Position numbers and translations under genes: made by a program. Positions 1-6,001 of a stretch of 18,480 nucleotides of DNA are shown here, piece after piece. The notes beneath the pieces were generated by a model that ran no database searches, was not told the origin of the DNA, and worked only from the letters and a program-made list of their open reading frames with translations. The DNA comes from an uncultured Eubacteriales bacterium. GTDB lineage: Bacteria > Bacillota > Clostridia > Oscillospirales > Oscillospiraceae. Positions within the stretch are counted from its first letter, which is position 1; the number at the start of each line of letters is the position of its first letter. The stretch is from NCBI GenBank assembly GCA_958402445.1, contig CATXTO010000035.1, positions 1 to 18,480 of the forward strand. The letters are read 5' to 3'.

Positions 1-2
1 AC

Positions 3-87
3 GTAGGGAACGACCTGCGGTCGTTCCGCGGGCGTGCAAAGCACGCCCCTACAGGGAGCGGCGGGTGAGCGCAGCTCGCCCCTACAG
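3..87. repeat. Cluster of three adjacent intergenic palindromes
   Basis: Three perfect or near-perfect hairpins lie side by side: GGAACGACC (7-15) with GGTCGTTCC (19-27), GGGCGTGC (30-37) with GCACGCCC (41-48), and GGGTGAGC (63-70) with GCTCGCCC (74-81, one G-T pair). They are separated by short CCCTAC/GTAGGG-like junctions, so on the minus strand the pattern reads GTAGGGGCG... twice. This design is typical of non-coding, MITE-like repeats scattered between genes in Oscillospiraceae genomes; that assignment is from memory. A related GC-rich hairpin with the same CACG/CGTG arms occurs at 443-474. No ORF is supported here. Confidence 0.6.
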
Positions 88-155
88 AACTGCTGAAAAC
101 CATTCTACGCAGCCGAGAACCTAGATATTGCAAGAGAAAAAGTCGTAGATGGTCA

Positions 156-184
156 TTGACAACCAAATAAGTTTTTAGTATAAT
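156..184 (+). promoter_or_regulatory. Sigma-A promoter of tRNA-Thr
   Basis: A perfect -35 box TTGACA (156-161) and perfect -10 box TATAAT (179-184) are separated by 17 bp. Transcription should start near 191 and run into the tRNA at 242. The leader holds a small hairpin, GGCCCT (203-208) with AGGGCC (215-220). Confidence 0.85.
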
Positions 185-241
185 GAGGCACGTACGTTAC
201 GCGGCCCTCTGGTTAGGGCCGGCGCAATCAAAAACTTGTTT

Positions 242-317
242 GCTGGTATAGCTCAGTCGGTAGAGCAGCTGATTCGTAATCAGCAGGTCGTGTGTTCGAG
301 TCACATTACCAGCTCCA
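242..317 (+). tRNA. tRNA-Thr(CGU)
   Basis: A full cloverleaf is visible. The acceptor stem is GCTGGTA with TACCAGC, the D arm is GCTC/GAGC, the anticodon stem GCTGA/TCAGC encloses the loop TTCGTAA (anticodon CGT, decoding ACG), and the T arm carries TTCGAGT. Discriminator T is at 314 and the CCA end is encoded (315-317). It is a single-gene transcript with its own promoter and a downstream hairpin. Confidence 0.95.
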
Positions 318-357
318 TGCCGTCGCGGATTTTAAATCGTCCGCGACGGCATTCTTG
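317..357 (+). terminator. Terminator-like hairpin after tRNA-Thr
   Basis: A 13-bp perfect stem, ATGCCGTCGCGGA (317-329) with TCCGCGACGGCAT (340-352), starts at the last base of the tRNA CCA end and is followed by a T-rich but interrupted tract. It probably ends tRNA transcription. Confidence 0.6.
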
Positions 358-442
358 TGTCCTTTTTCAAATGTTCCGTTGATTTTCCATCTGGCTTCTA
401 CCCGCTTCCGCAGGATTCCAAGTTCAAGAACAAAGAACAAAG

Positions 443-474
443 GGGCCAGAGCACGGCAAAGCGTGCCCCGGCCC
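443..474 (-). terminator. Probable terminator of the DUF4367/secreted-protein unit
   Basis: On the minus strand GGGCCGGGGCACG pairs with CGTGCTCTGGCCC (13 bp, two G-T pairs) around the loop CTTTGC, followed by a T-rich tail with several T runs. It lies about 70 bp after the stop at 544. Its arms resemble the palindromic repeats at 30-48, so a repeat may have been recruited as a terminator. Confidence 0.5.
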
Positions 475-543
475 TGTGCCCGGGATATAAAAAGCAGGCT
501 TTTAACTCCCCTCTTCATCAGCCGCTTTTTACCAAAGAAAAAA

Positions 544-984
544 TTAGGTCGCCTTGATCTTGCTGGCCAGAATCGTGCGGGAATCGCTGCCGCTGCCCTT
601 AGCGGCATATACGGTTACATAGGCCTGATAGTATCGTCCTGCGACCCCTTGATAACTCACACTCGAAATACAGGAAACTGCATTACGCTTCATCATATTT
701 GAATAGTTTAAGTAGCTAAAAGTTTTAATAGTGGTAAAGGTAGCTCCCCCATCCTTCGACTCCTGAAGCTGCACGGTTAATGCGCCGACTTTGTCCATCA
801 TTCCAGTGCCACAAACATCAAACCATATTGAGACCTTTCCGCCTCCATCAGCATCCATGAAGGCTCGATATGAGTCTAAGTAATCACTGGCCCTCGCAGC
901 AGCAGGTTCTGCCGCTACCGCAACAGAGGCTAGGCAAAGAACAAATAAAAGGAAGGCTACGGCGCGGTTGAAACGTTTTAACAT
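544..984 (-). CDS. Small secreted protein, DUF6147-like
   Basis: A 146-residue protein with a clear signal peptide: basic MLKRFNR, a hydrophobic core at about residues 8-22, and a likely cleavage at AVA-AEP near residue 24. The mature part (about 120 residues) begins RASDYLDSYRAFM and looks like an all-beta domain, with YYQAYVTVYA near the end. From memory this matches the DUF6147 family of secreted clostridial proteins, whose function is unknown. The start follows the RBS AAGGGG, which lies inside the last codons of the upstream DUF4367-type gene; the genes are 5 bp apart, so they are surely co-transcribed. No lipobox or sorting signal is present, so it should be released or loosely held outside the cell. 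Confidence 0.75.
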   Translation of the reverse strand: MLKRFNRAVAFLLFVLCLASVAVAAEPAAARASDYLDSYRAFMDADGGGKVSIWFDVCGTGMMDKVGALTVQLQESKDGGATFTTIKTFSYLNYSNMMKRNAVSCISSVSYQGVAGRYYQAYVTVYAAKGSGSDSRTILASKIKAT

Positions 985-989
985 AAGCG

Positions 990-1955
990 TTACCCCTTGT
1001 AAATTGATTCGACCATTTTTTGCAGTTCTGCCCCTGAGATGTTACCTGAAATTTTACATTCATAAGAATCATGGATCCAAGCAGCCCGTAGATCATCGTT
1101 ATTTCCCATAAAATAATGCTCAATATCATTGAATTTAAAAACTGAAACTTTTTTGCTATCTTTTTCGTATGTCCTTAGTTCCTTTGACTCCGAAATTTCT
1201 GAAACAGTAATTACAATTTCTTCATGGCTTTGATTCGTATAGAAAGCGGTAAAGTTTACTCCCCCTGAGATACTATCTACTGTTACTCTATCTGGCATAT
1301 ATCCATCAGGAAACCAGGTAGGGGCCAACTGAGTTGTGATTTGATAGGCATCCAAGGCGTCTTCCAGACTGGCATACGTCACTGGTGGTACATCCGGTCT
1401 TGTCACATTGGAACTTGGCTCCGCATCACCCAGCATCACAAAGCTAAAAAGGCTATTGAAGCATTGGCCCACAATACGGGTCAGCGAGGTGTTGAAGGCA
1501 TGGGCCGTGATGCTCCCGGCCAATAAAACCGCAGCCAGTACGGCAACCACGCGTCCCAACATGGAAAATCTTTTACGCGGCTTTTTAAGCGGCGGCTCCG
1601 CTTGATTCTCGAGCACGCTGCACAAATTGATCCGCTTGCAATCCGTCCCTTTTTCCGTGCAAAGCGCATCCGCCATTTCGGGATCGTCTCCGTCAAAGCT
1701 GTAAAGCGTCGCGCCAATGCCCGGACAGGAAAGATAATCCCGTTCAAAGACCTTCCACGCCGCCTGCAGGTCTGGTAGAGCTTGCGCCGATTCCTCTCTT
1801 CTGGCAATCACCCCCGCAATGTACGCGATTGTACCCGAATCAAGCTCGCCGTTGCCACCCAGCCGTGCCTCCAGCTCTAGGATAGCGTTCAGCGACTCCG
1901 TACTCATTCGGTCGTAGATCGCGTAAGTTTTTTTGAATCCATCATTTTCTGGCAT
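990..1955 (-). CDS. DUF4367-type single-pass membrane protein
   Basis: A 321-residue protein with a cytoplasmic N-terminal half rich in acidic residues and cysteines (C77, C99, C106, C112), one transmembrane helix at about 131-154 preceded by basic KKPRKR, and an extracellular C-terminal domain (about 205-320) of the DUF4367 type, with PTWFPDGYMPDRV and SISGGVNFTAFY. In Firmicutes DUF4367 proteins often act as anti-sigma-like or sensor proteins paired with an ECF sigma factor, but no sigma gene is present here. The start is supported by the strong RBS AAGGGGGGAA just upstream. It is the first gene of a two-gene unit with the secreted protein at 544-984, which suggests a shared envelope role. 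The precise function is unknown. Confidence 0.75.
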   Translation of the reverse strand: MPENDGFKKTYAIYDRMSTESLNAILELEARLGGNGELDSGTIAYIAGVIARREESAQALPDLQAAWKVFERDYLSCPGIGATLYSFDGDDPEMADALCTEKGTDCKRINLCSVLENQAEPPLKKPRKRFSMLGRVVAVLAAVLLAGSITAHAFNTSLTRIVGQCFNSLFSFVMLGDAEPSSNVTRPDVPPVTYASLEDALDAYQITTQLAPTWFPDGYMPDRVTVDSISGGVNFTAFYTNQSHEEIVITVSEISESKELRTYEKDSKKVSVFKFNDIEHYFMGNNDDLRAAWIHDSYECKISGNISGAELQKMVESIYKG

Positions 1956-2079
1956 AAGATTCCCCCCTTACCCTTTATATGTCTCTAAAGCTAAAAAAAA
2001 GGACATGGTATTTTATGTAAAATCTGAATTTTTTTCGTTTTTACAAAAATATTTACATTTTATGGATATGAAAACAAAA

Positions 2080-2122
2080 AAACGACGGTTTTCGCGGTCA
2101 AATAACGCCAAAACCGTCGTTT
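2080..2122 (-). terminator. Rho-independent terminator of the PNPOx-like gene
   Basis: On the minus strand AAACGACGGTTTT (2122-2110) pairs perfectly with AAAACCGTCGTTT (2092-2080), followed by a run of T. It lies 27 bp after the stop at 2149 and insulates the DUF4367-type gene downstream. No convincing sigma-A promoter for the latter was found in 1956-2079, which is very AT-rich. Confidence 0.85.
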
Positions 2123-2148
2123 AGTATGTCATGTTTGTTTGGAACCGC

Positions 2149-2625
2149 TCAATCTTCCATGATAACGGTATCAAATGTAAAGGGAAACTCCATTGCCTCT
2201 CGATGGATAAAATCAATTCGATAGCCGGTTCCGTCTTGATGAAAAAAGCCTGCGGAGGGCTCGATTCGGAGGAAGCACATCGCTTCGTCCTCTTCCCGAT
2301 TGTGCTTGAAATACCACGGCTGAAACACCTGTATGAGCTTTTCCCGGATCGCTCTGTTTTCCGGCAGCAATGGGTGTCCGATCAGATATGCCTTCCCTTG
2401 AAAGTTGTGCATTTTTCTACCGCAAAGCGCGACATTGGGGTTTGTCTTAATCTCCTGGACCTTTTGCGACGTGGCGTAAGTAACCACATAGAAAGCGGCT
2501 CCATCAAAATAGGTGTCCACAAAGCGCAGGGACGGGATATTTTCCGCAGAAGTTGCCAACGCAAATTGTACGTCCTTTGCAAACAACTCTTTCATAACCG
2601 CAAGGGCATGTTCATACTGATTCAT
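2149..2625 (-). CDS. Pyridoxamine 5'-phosphate oxidase-like flavin split-barrel protein
   Basis: A 158-residue protein starting MNQYEHALAVMKELF. It shows the short PNPOx-like split-barrel pattern: a helix, then VQFALATSAENIPSLRFV, the strand FYVVTYATSQKVQEI, NPNVALCG, and a C-terminal strand FLRIEPSAGFF. Such proteins bind FMN or F420/heme and reduce varied substrates; the exact substrate cannot be read from the sequence. An upstream in-frame ATG at 2700 exists, but AGAAAGGAA sits at the right distance before 2625, so I use that start. The gene is monocistronic with a strong terminator at 2080-2122. Confidence 0.8.
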   Translation of the reverse strand: MNQYEHALAVMKELFAKDVQFALATSAENIPSLRFVDTYFDGAAFYVVTYATSQKVQEIKTNPNVALCGRKMHNFQGKAYLIGHPLLPENRAIREKLIQVFQPWYFKHNREEDEAMCFLRIEPSAGFFHQDGTGYRIDFIHREAMEFPFTFDTVIMED

Positions 2626-2803
2626 TCTGTGTTCCTTTCTTATCAAAATAGCGTTGTCCAAACAATTTATTAGTTTACCATTTTCTTTCACAGAATGCAA
2701 TCGCCGACTTGTTCAGTTGTTCCCACTCTCGGGTTTTCAGTTCAAAAGGAACCGCCTCCAGGCGCCTTCTCGCGTGCCGGCATCCCTCATTCCAATATAT
2801 TGA

Positions 2804-2832
2804 TTGCATATCACGCTGATATCTGGTACACT
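2804..2832 (+). promoter_or_regulatory. Possible promoter of the YoaP-like gene
   Basis: TTGCAT (2804-2809), a 17-bp spacer and TACACT (2827-2832) form a modest sigma-A-like match, 120 bp before the start at 2952. The rest of 2700-2950 holds no convincing gene; a 23-codon ORF starting at the ATG at 2848 (first residues MKKEITVRAAP after an initial Met) lacks a good RBS. Confidence 0.35.
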
Positions 2833-2951
2833 GTTGTAGAAATCATGATGAAAAAGGAGATTACCGTCAGGGCCGCTCCAGATCAAAAACAGCAGTCAGG
2901 AGCCAAAGCTGTCTGATCAGCAATGGAGGGTACTTGAAAGCGAGGGTGCAT

Positions 2952-3701
2952 ATGGATACTGATTATGTAAACTTAACAACAGAAAACCTTGGCAACCAGC
3001 ATTTATGCTGTATTATCCGTAGCAAAAAGCCACATCCAGGCGTTGAAGCAAAACGGCAATGGCTTGCAGACCGTCTGAAGGAAGGTCACGTTTTCAGAAA
3101 ATTAAATGCAAAAGCAACGGTTTTCATTGAGTATGCTCCTCTTGAAACCGCTTGGGTGCCCATAACTGGCGACAATTATTTTTATGTGTATTGTTTATGG
3201 GTTTTGGGTAGTTATAAAGGAAAAGGGTATGGCAAAGCCCTGATGGAATATTGTTTGGCTGACGCCAAGGAAAAAGGGAAATCCGGCGTTTGTATGCTGG
3301 GTGCAAAAAAGCAGAAATCCTGGCTTTCTGATCAAGCATTTGCGAAAAAGTTCGGCTTTGAGGTAGTCGATACGACCGATACCGGGTATGAACTGCTTGC
3401 GCTTTCTTTTGACGGAACAACGCCGAAATTCGCACCAAACGCTAAAACCCAACAGATAGAAAGCAAGGAGCTCACAATTTATTACGATATGCAATGCCCC
3501 TACGTCTGCCAAAAGGTTGAACTAATAAAACAGTATTGTGAAACGAATGACGTTCCTGTCTCTTTCATGCAAGTGGATACGCTAAAGAAAGCGAAGGAAT
3601 TGCCCTGTGTTTTTAATAACTGGGGCGTGTTTTATCAAGGACATTTTGAGACTGTGAATCTGCTGGACGTTGCCTACTTAAAAAGAATACTCAAAAAATG
3701 A
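2952..3701 (+). CDS. GNAT N-acetyltransferase with YoaP-type C-terminal domain
   Basis: A 249-residue protein. The first 150 or so residues form a GNAT domain: the acetyl-CoA pyrophosphate-binding motif appears as GSYKGKGYGKALMEYCL, after the strand YFYVYCLWVL. The remainder (about residues 165-249) resembles the YoaP domain of Bacillus YoaP, with LTIYYDMQCPYVCQKVEL, a CPYVC dithiol arranged as in thioredoxin-fold proteins, and GVFYQGHFETVNLL near the end. The acceptor substrate is unknown. I prefer ATG 2952 (RBS GCGAGGG); a TTG at 2934 behind ATGGAGGG would add six residues. The gene is monocistronic and ends in a strong terminator that overlaps its stop codon. Confidence 0.8.
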   Translation: MDTDYVNLTTENLGNQHLCCIIRSKKPHPGVEAKRQWLADRLKEGHVFRKLNAKATVFIEYAPLETAWVPITGDNYFYVYCLWVLGSYKGKGYGKALMEYCLADAKEKGKSGVCMLGAKKQKSWLSDQAFAKKFGFEVVDTTDTGYELLALSFDGTTPKFAPNAKTQQIESKELTIYYDMQCPYVCQKVELIKQYCETNDVPVSFMQVDTLKKAKELPCVFNNWGVFYQGHFETVNLLDVAYLKRILKK

Positions 3702-3733
3702 AAAATAGCCTTCCATCATGGAAGGCTATTTTT
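3701..3733 (+). terminator. Rho-independent terminator of the YoaP-like gene
   Basis: AAAAATAGCCTTCC (3701-3714) pairs with GGAAGGCTATTTTT (3720-3733). The A and T flanks are symmetrical, so it may also stop transcripts of the convergent tRNA-Met at 3756. Confidence 0.9.
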
Positions 3734-3755
3734 GATCAAAGTATGACCTTTGATT

Positions 3756-3832
<77 letters not shown>

Positions 3833-3879
3833 ATATGAAATTTGCCCCAGCCAGAAAGTACAATTTTTAGAGCTTGTTT

Positions 3880-3908
3880 ACTATACCATAGCCCCCCGCT
3901 TTTGTCAA
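3880..3908 (-). promoter_or_regulatory. Sigma-A promoter of initiator tRNA
   Basis: On the minus strand, perfect -35 TTGACA (3908-3903), a 17-bp spacer and -10 TATAGT (3885-3880). The tRNA 5' end is 48 bp from the -10 box, similar to the layout at tRNA-Thr. Confidence 0.85.
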
Positions 3909-3931
3909 GTATTATTTTTACCATTTTACAA

Positions 3932-3975
3932 CCCGCCGACATGCGCAAGCGCGTTCGCTTATCGCGGGCTTTTTT
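3932..3975 (+). terminator. Weak terminator-like structure upstream of tRNA-Met promoter
   Basis: CCCGC (3932-3936) pairs with GCGGG (3964-3968) and encloses AAGCG/CGCTT (3947-3951, 3956-3960). A run of six T follows on the plus strand. No plus-strand gene is seen directly upstream, so its role is unclear. Confidence 0.25.
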
Positions 3976-3988
3976 AATCCCACTTCCC

Positions 3989-4144
3989 CTAATTCGAATT
4001 GATTCGGGCCTCATCTGCCTGCCGATGCTCAATTTGGTCCCCATACCAGCGCCCGATCGTTTCGACACAAGGAACCGTTTTGAACCGAGATACATAACAA
4101 TAAATCAGGGACTGTGCATGGGTGAGGCCTAATCGACCAACCAT
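3989..4144 (-). CDS. Possible 51-residue ORF of unknown function
   Basis: A short minus-strand reading frame starts MVGRLGLTHAQSLIYCYV and continues RFKTVPCVETIGRWYG. The open frame extends about 28 codons further upstream to a TAG near 4230, without another ATG. The composition looks protein-like (a helix with LTHAQSLIY, then PCVETIGRWY), but there is no proper Shine-Dalgarno sequence before the ATG. It could be the tail of a decayed gene. I do not recognise a family. Confidence 0.3.
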   Translation of the reverse strand: MVGRLGLTHAQSLIYCYVSRFKTVPCVETIGRWYGDQIEHRQADEARINSN

Positions 4145-4274
4145 CCCCAGAAACGATTCCCGAAGAAGTTTGGTGCGTATCTCTATATTCGTAGGAAAAG
4201 AGATTAATGGCCCCCGTCGGGAAATCTACGCCAACTTGGAGCGCATTTTCTCGGCGGGCATGGAAAGGGATTAT

Positions 4275-4469
4275 ATGAAAATCAGATTAAATAAACTTCT
4301 AACTGTCAAGAGCATTGTGACGCTCTTTTTAACGATAGCCTTTTGCTGTCTTGCGCTACGCGGCGTGGTGACGGGGCACGAGTTTTTGACCATCTTTACA
4401 ACTGTCATTGCGTTTTATTTTGGAACGCAGACAAACAAAATAGAGGAGCGAAGCCATGAATCTTCATGA
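4275..4469 (+). CDS. Holin-like small membrane protein
   Basis: A 64-residue protein starting MKIRLNKLLTVKSIVTLF with two hydrophobic segments (about residues 12-32 and 37-52) and a charged tail KIEERSHE. The ATG at 4275 follows GGAAAGGGA; the longer upstream frame has no RBS. Its 3' end overlaps the amidase start by 14 bp, the arrangement of phage lysis cassettes. A holin would make membrane lesions that let the endolysin reach the wall; holin function here is inferred from size, topology and partner only. No other phage genes surround it. Confidence 0.65.
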   Translation: MKIRLNKLLTVKSIVTLFLTIAFCCLALRGVVTGHEFLTIFTTVIAFYFGTQTNKIEERSHESS

Positions 4470-5313
4470 ATGTATTTTAACGCAAAACGACTGCTTCAAG
4501 GCAGGTAAAACCATAGAGCCCAAGGGAGTCATGGTCCATTCCACAGGCGCCAACAATCCCAATTTAAAACGCTACGTCCAACCCGACGACGGCCTTTTGG
4601 GAAAAAATCAGTATGCCAACGACTGGAATCGGCCTGGTTTGGATGTATGCGTCCATGCCTTTATTGGAAAACTGGCGGACGGCAGCATCGCAACCTATCA
4701 GACGCTTCCCTGGAACATGCGGGCCTGGCACTGCGGCCGCAGCGGCAACAATACCCATATTAGCTTTGAGATCTGCGAAGATGACCTGACAAATGACGCT
4801 TATTTTGCGGCGGTATACCAGGAGGCGGTGGAATTGACCGCTTACCTGTGCCGGACGTATGGCCTTGATCCTATGGCCGACGGCGTGGTGCTGGACCACG
4901 CGGAGGGCAATGCCCTGGGCATTGCCAGTGGGCATCACGACGTAGAGAACTGGTTTCCCCGGCACGGGAAAACCATGGATGATTTTCGCGCGGCGGTCGC
5001 CAGCGCATTGCAAGAGGAGGCAACAGATATGACAAAAGAAGAAATTGAAAGCTTGGTTGAGGCAGAGACAAAGCGGCAGTTGGATGCGCGGCTGTCCCTC
5101 GCCGGCAGCAACAGCAGACACGAAGCGTTTGCGCAGGACGCCATTGCCTGGGCGCTGGCGCTGGGCTTGGTAGAGGGCGATGGCAAGGGAAACTACGGGT
5201 ATCAACAGCCCTTGACGCTTGAGCGGTTCCTGACCATCTTGTATCGTTATACCAACCGGCTGGGGGATACTAGTGAAAAACAAACCAGTACGCCCGAGCA
5301 GGCCTTATCATAG
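4456..5313 (+). CDS. N-acetylmuramoyl-L-alanine amidase (Amidase_2 type, endolysin-like)
   Basis: A 285-residue protein. Residues 20-180 form an Amidase_2/T7-lysozyme-like domain that cleaves the bond between muramic acid and L-alanine in peptidoglycan: KGVMVHSTGANNPNLKRYVQ (likely zinc ligand H28), VCVHAFIGKLADGSIA, TLPWNMRAWHCG, HISFEICED, and DHAEGNALGIASGHHDVENW, where H148 and D162 are the probable remaining ligands. A charged linker (about 190-210) leads to a helical tail resembling part of an SLH-type wall-binding module (AQDAIAWALALGLVEGDGKG). There is no signal peptide, as expected for a holin-dependent endolysin. It is coupled to the holin-like gene and ends at the strong terminator 5356-5386. 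Confidence 0.88.
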   Translation: MNLHECILTQNDCFKAGKTIEPKGVMVHSTGANNPNLKRYVQPDDGLLGKNQYANDWNRPGLDVCVHAFIGKLADGSIATYQTLPWNMRAWHCGRSGNNTHISFEICEDDLTNDAYFAAVYQEAVELTAYLCRTYGLDPMADGVVLDHAEGNALGIASGHHDVENWFPRHGKTMDDFRAAVASALQEEATDMTKEEIESLVEAETKRQLDARLSLAGSNSRHEAFAQDAIAWALALGLVEGDGKGNYGYQQPLTLERFLTILYRYTNRLGDTSEKQTSTPEQALS

Positions 5314-5355
5314 CGATGACAACCGCCCCATTTTGTGTCTGCATATAACAAGGTG

Positions 5356-5386
5356 AAAGGGAACCGTTTGGGTTCCCTTTCTTTTT
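5356..5386 (+). terminator. Rho-independent terminator of the holin-amidase pair
   Basis: AAAGGGAACC (5356-5365), loop GTTTG, GGTTCCCTTT (5371-5380), then a T run broken by one C. Confidence 0.9.
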
Positions 5387-5423
5387 AACGGTGTGAGATC
5401 TGCCCATTGGGAGGGTCCAGCGA

Positions 5424-5534
5424 TTAACAGCAGGCGTCGTCGTTATGAACGATCACGCCCTGGTTCGTGCAGCGGGCATGGACGCGGAACAAAATGTCTT
5501 TGCCTAAAAAATTGCCCGGTTCAAGGCCCTTCAT
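5424..5534 (-). CDS. Possible 36-residue cysteine-ended peptide coupled to upstream gene
   Basis: A short frame starts MKGLEPGNFLGKDILFRVHA and ends NDDACC. Its ATG overlaps the stop of the gene at 5534-5764 as TGATG, a common sign of translational coupling by reinitiation, and G/C are favoured at third positions as in neighbouring genes. The frame also extends 10 codons upstream to an ATG at 5564 inside the previous gene. No independent RBS is seen and no family is recognised, so it may be chance or the remnant of a longer gene. Confidence 0.35.
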   Translation of the reverse strand: MKGLEPGNFLGKDILFRVHARCTNQGVIVHNDDACC

Positions 5535-5764
5535 CAGCACCGACTGCACCAAGGACCGCCCCATGGGAGCGCAATAATGCTAAGTGCGAATATCTGCGGT
5601 GGAATGCTGTGTGTCATCATACGTCTATATCGAATGCGGACAACATTGCCCCGACGGAATCGGCGTGCATCGCGCGTAATCACAACAAAGCGCCGCCTGG
5701 TCGCAAAGTCCAACACGAGCAAGCGGTCCCACTGTACACTTAATACGATGGCCTGCATGGTCAT
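5534..5764 (-). CDS. Small basic protein of unknown function, beta-rich
   Basis: A 76-residue protein beginning MTMQAIVLSVQWDRLLVLDF. The pattern of a short strand, LLVLDFATRRRFVVITRDA, FRRGNVVRIRY and then MTHSIPPQIFALSI looks like a small beta-barrel; similar short proteins with a conserved MTxSIPPQI motif seem to recur in clostridial genomes (from memory, no family name known). The start is backed by TTGGAGGTG at ideal spacing before 5764. It is divergent from the collagen-like gene, with about 240 bp between. It may be coupled to the 36-residue frame at its 3' end. Confidence 0.6.
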   Translation of the reverse strand: MTMQAIVLSVQWDRLLVLDFATRRRFVVITRDARRFRRGNVVRIRYRRMMTHSIPPQIFALSIIALPWGGPWCSRC

Positions 5765-6001
5765 AGTTTACACCTCCAATCGCCATACTACAACAGGATA
5801 TGTCAAATAGAGGCAAATGGGTGCTTGTCCGTCTATTTCCAATTCATAAGCTGAGGCTAAATACGGAAACCAAAGCCGCGGGGATATCTTACCAAGGGAC
5901 AACCAGGCGCACATCTTGCGGTCTGTCCGCATATTCTGTTTCATGGGAGGGTATTTTTGTACCTTCCATCAAGAATCGGTCATAAAGGAGATCATTTTGC
6001 G

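Noticed and set aside
1..90. Possible CRISPR-like repeat array
   Set aside because: The units are hairpins of different sequence with no spacers and no cas genes; they fit dispersed palindromic repeats.
2848..2916. Short plus-strand frame before the YoaP-like gene, possible leader peptide
   Set aside because: No Shine-Dalgarno sequence, no attenuator structure and no regulatory codon run.
5890..5960. Sigma-K/E-like -10 (CATATTCT) upstream of the collagen-like gene
   Set aside because: Only a partial match, with no convincing -35 at correct distance; not enough to claim sporulation control.
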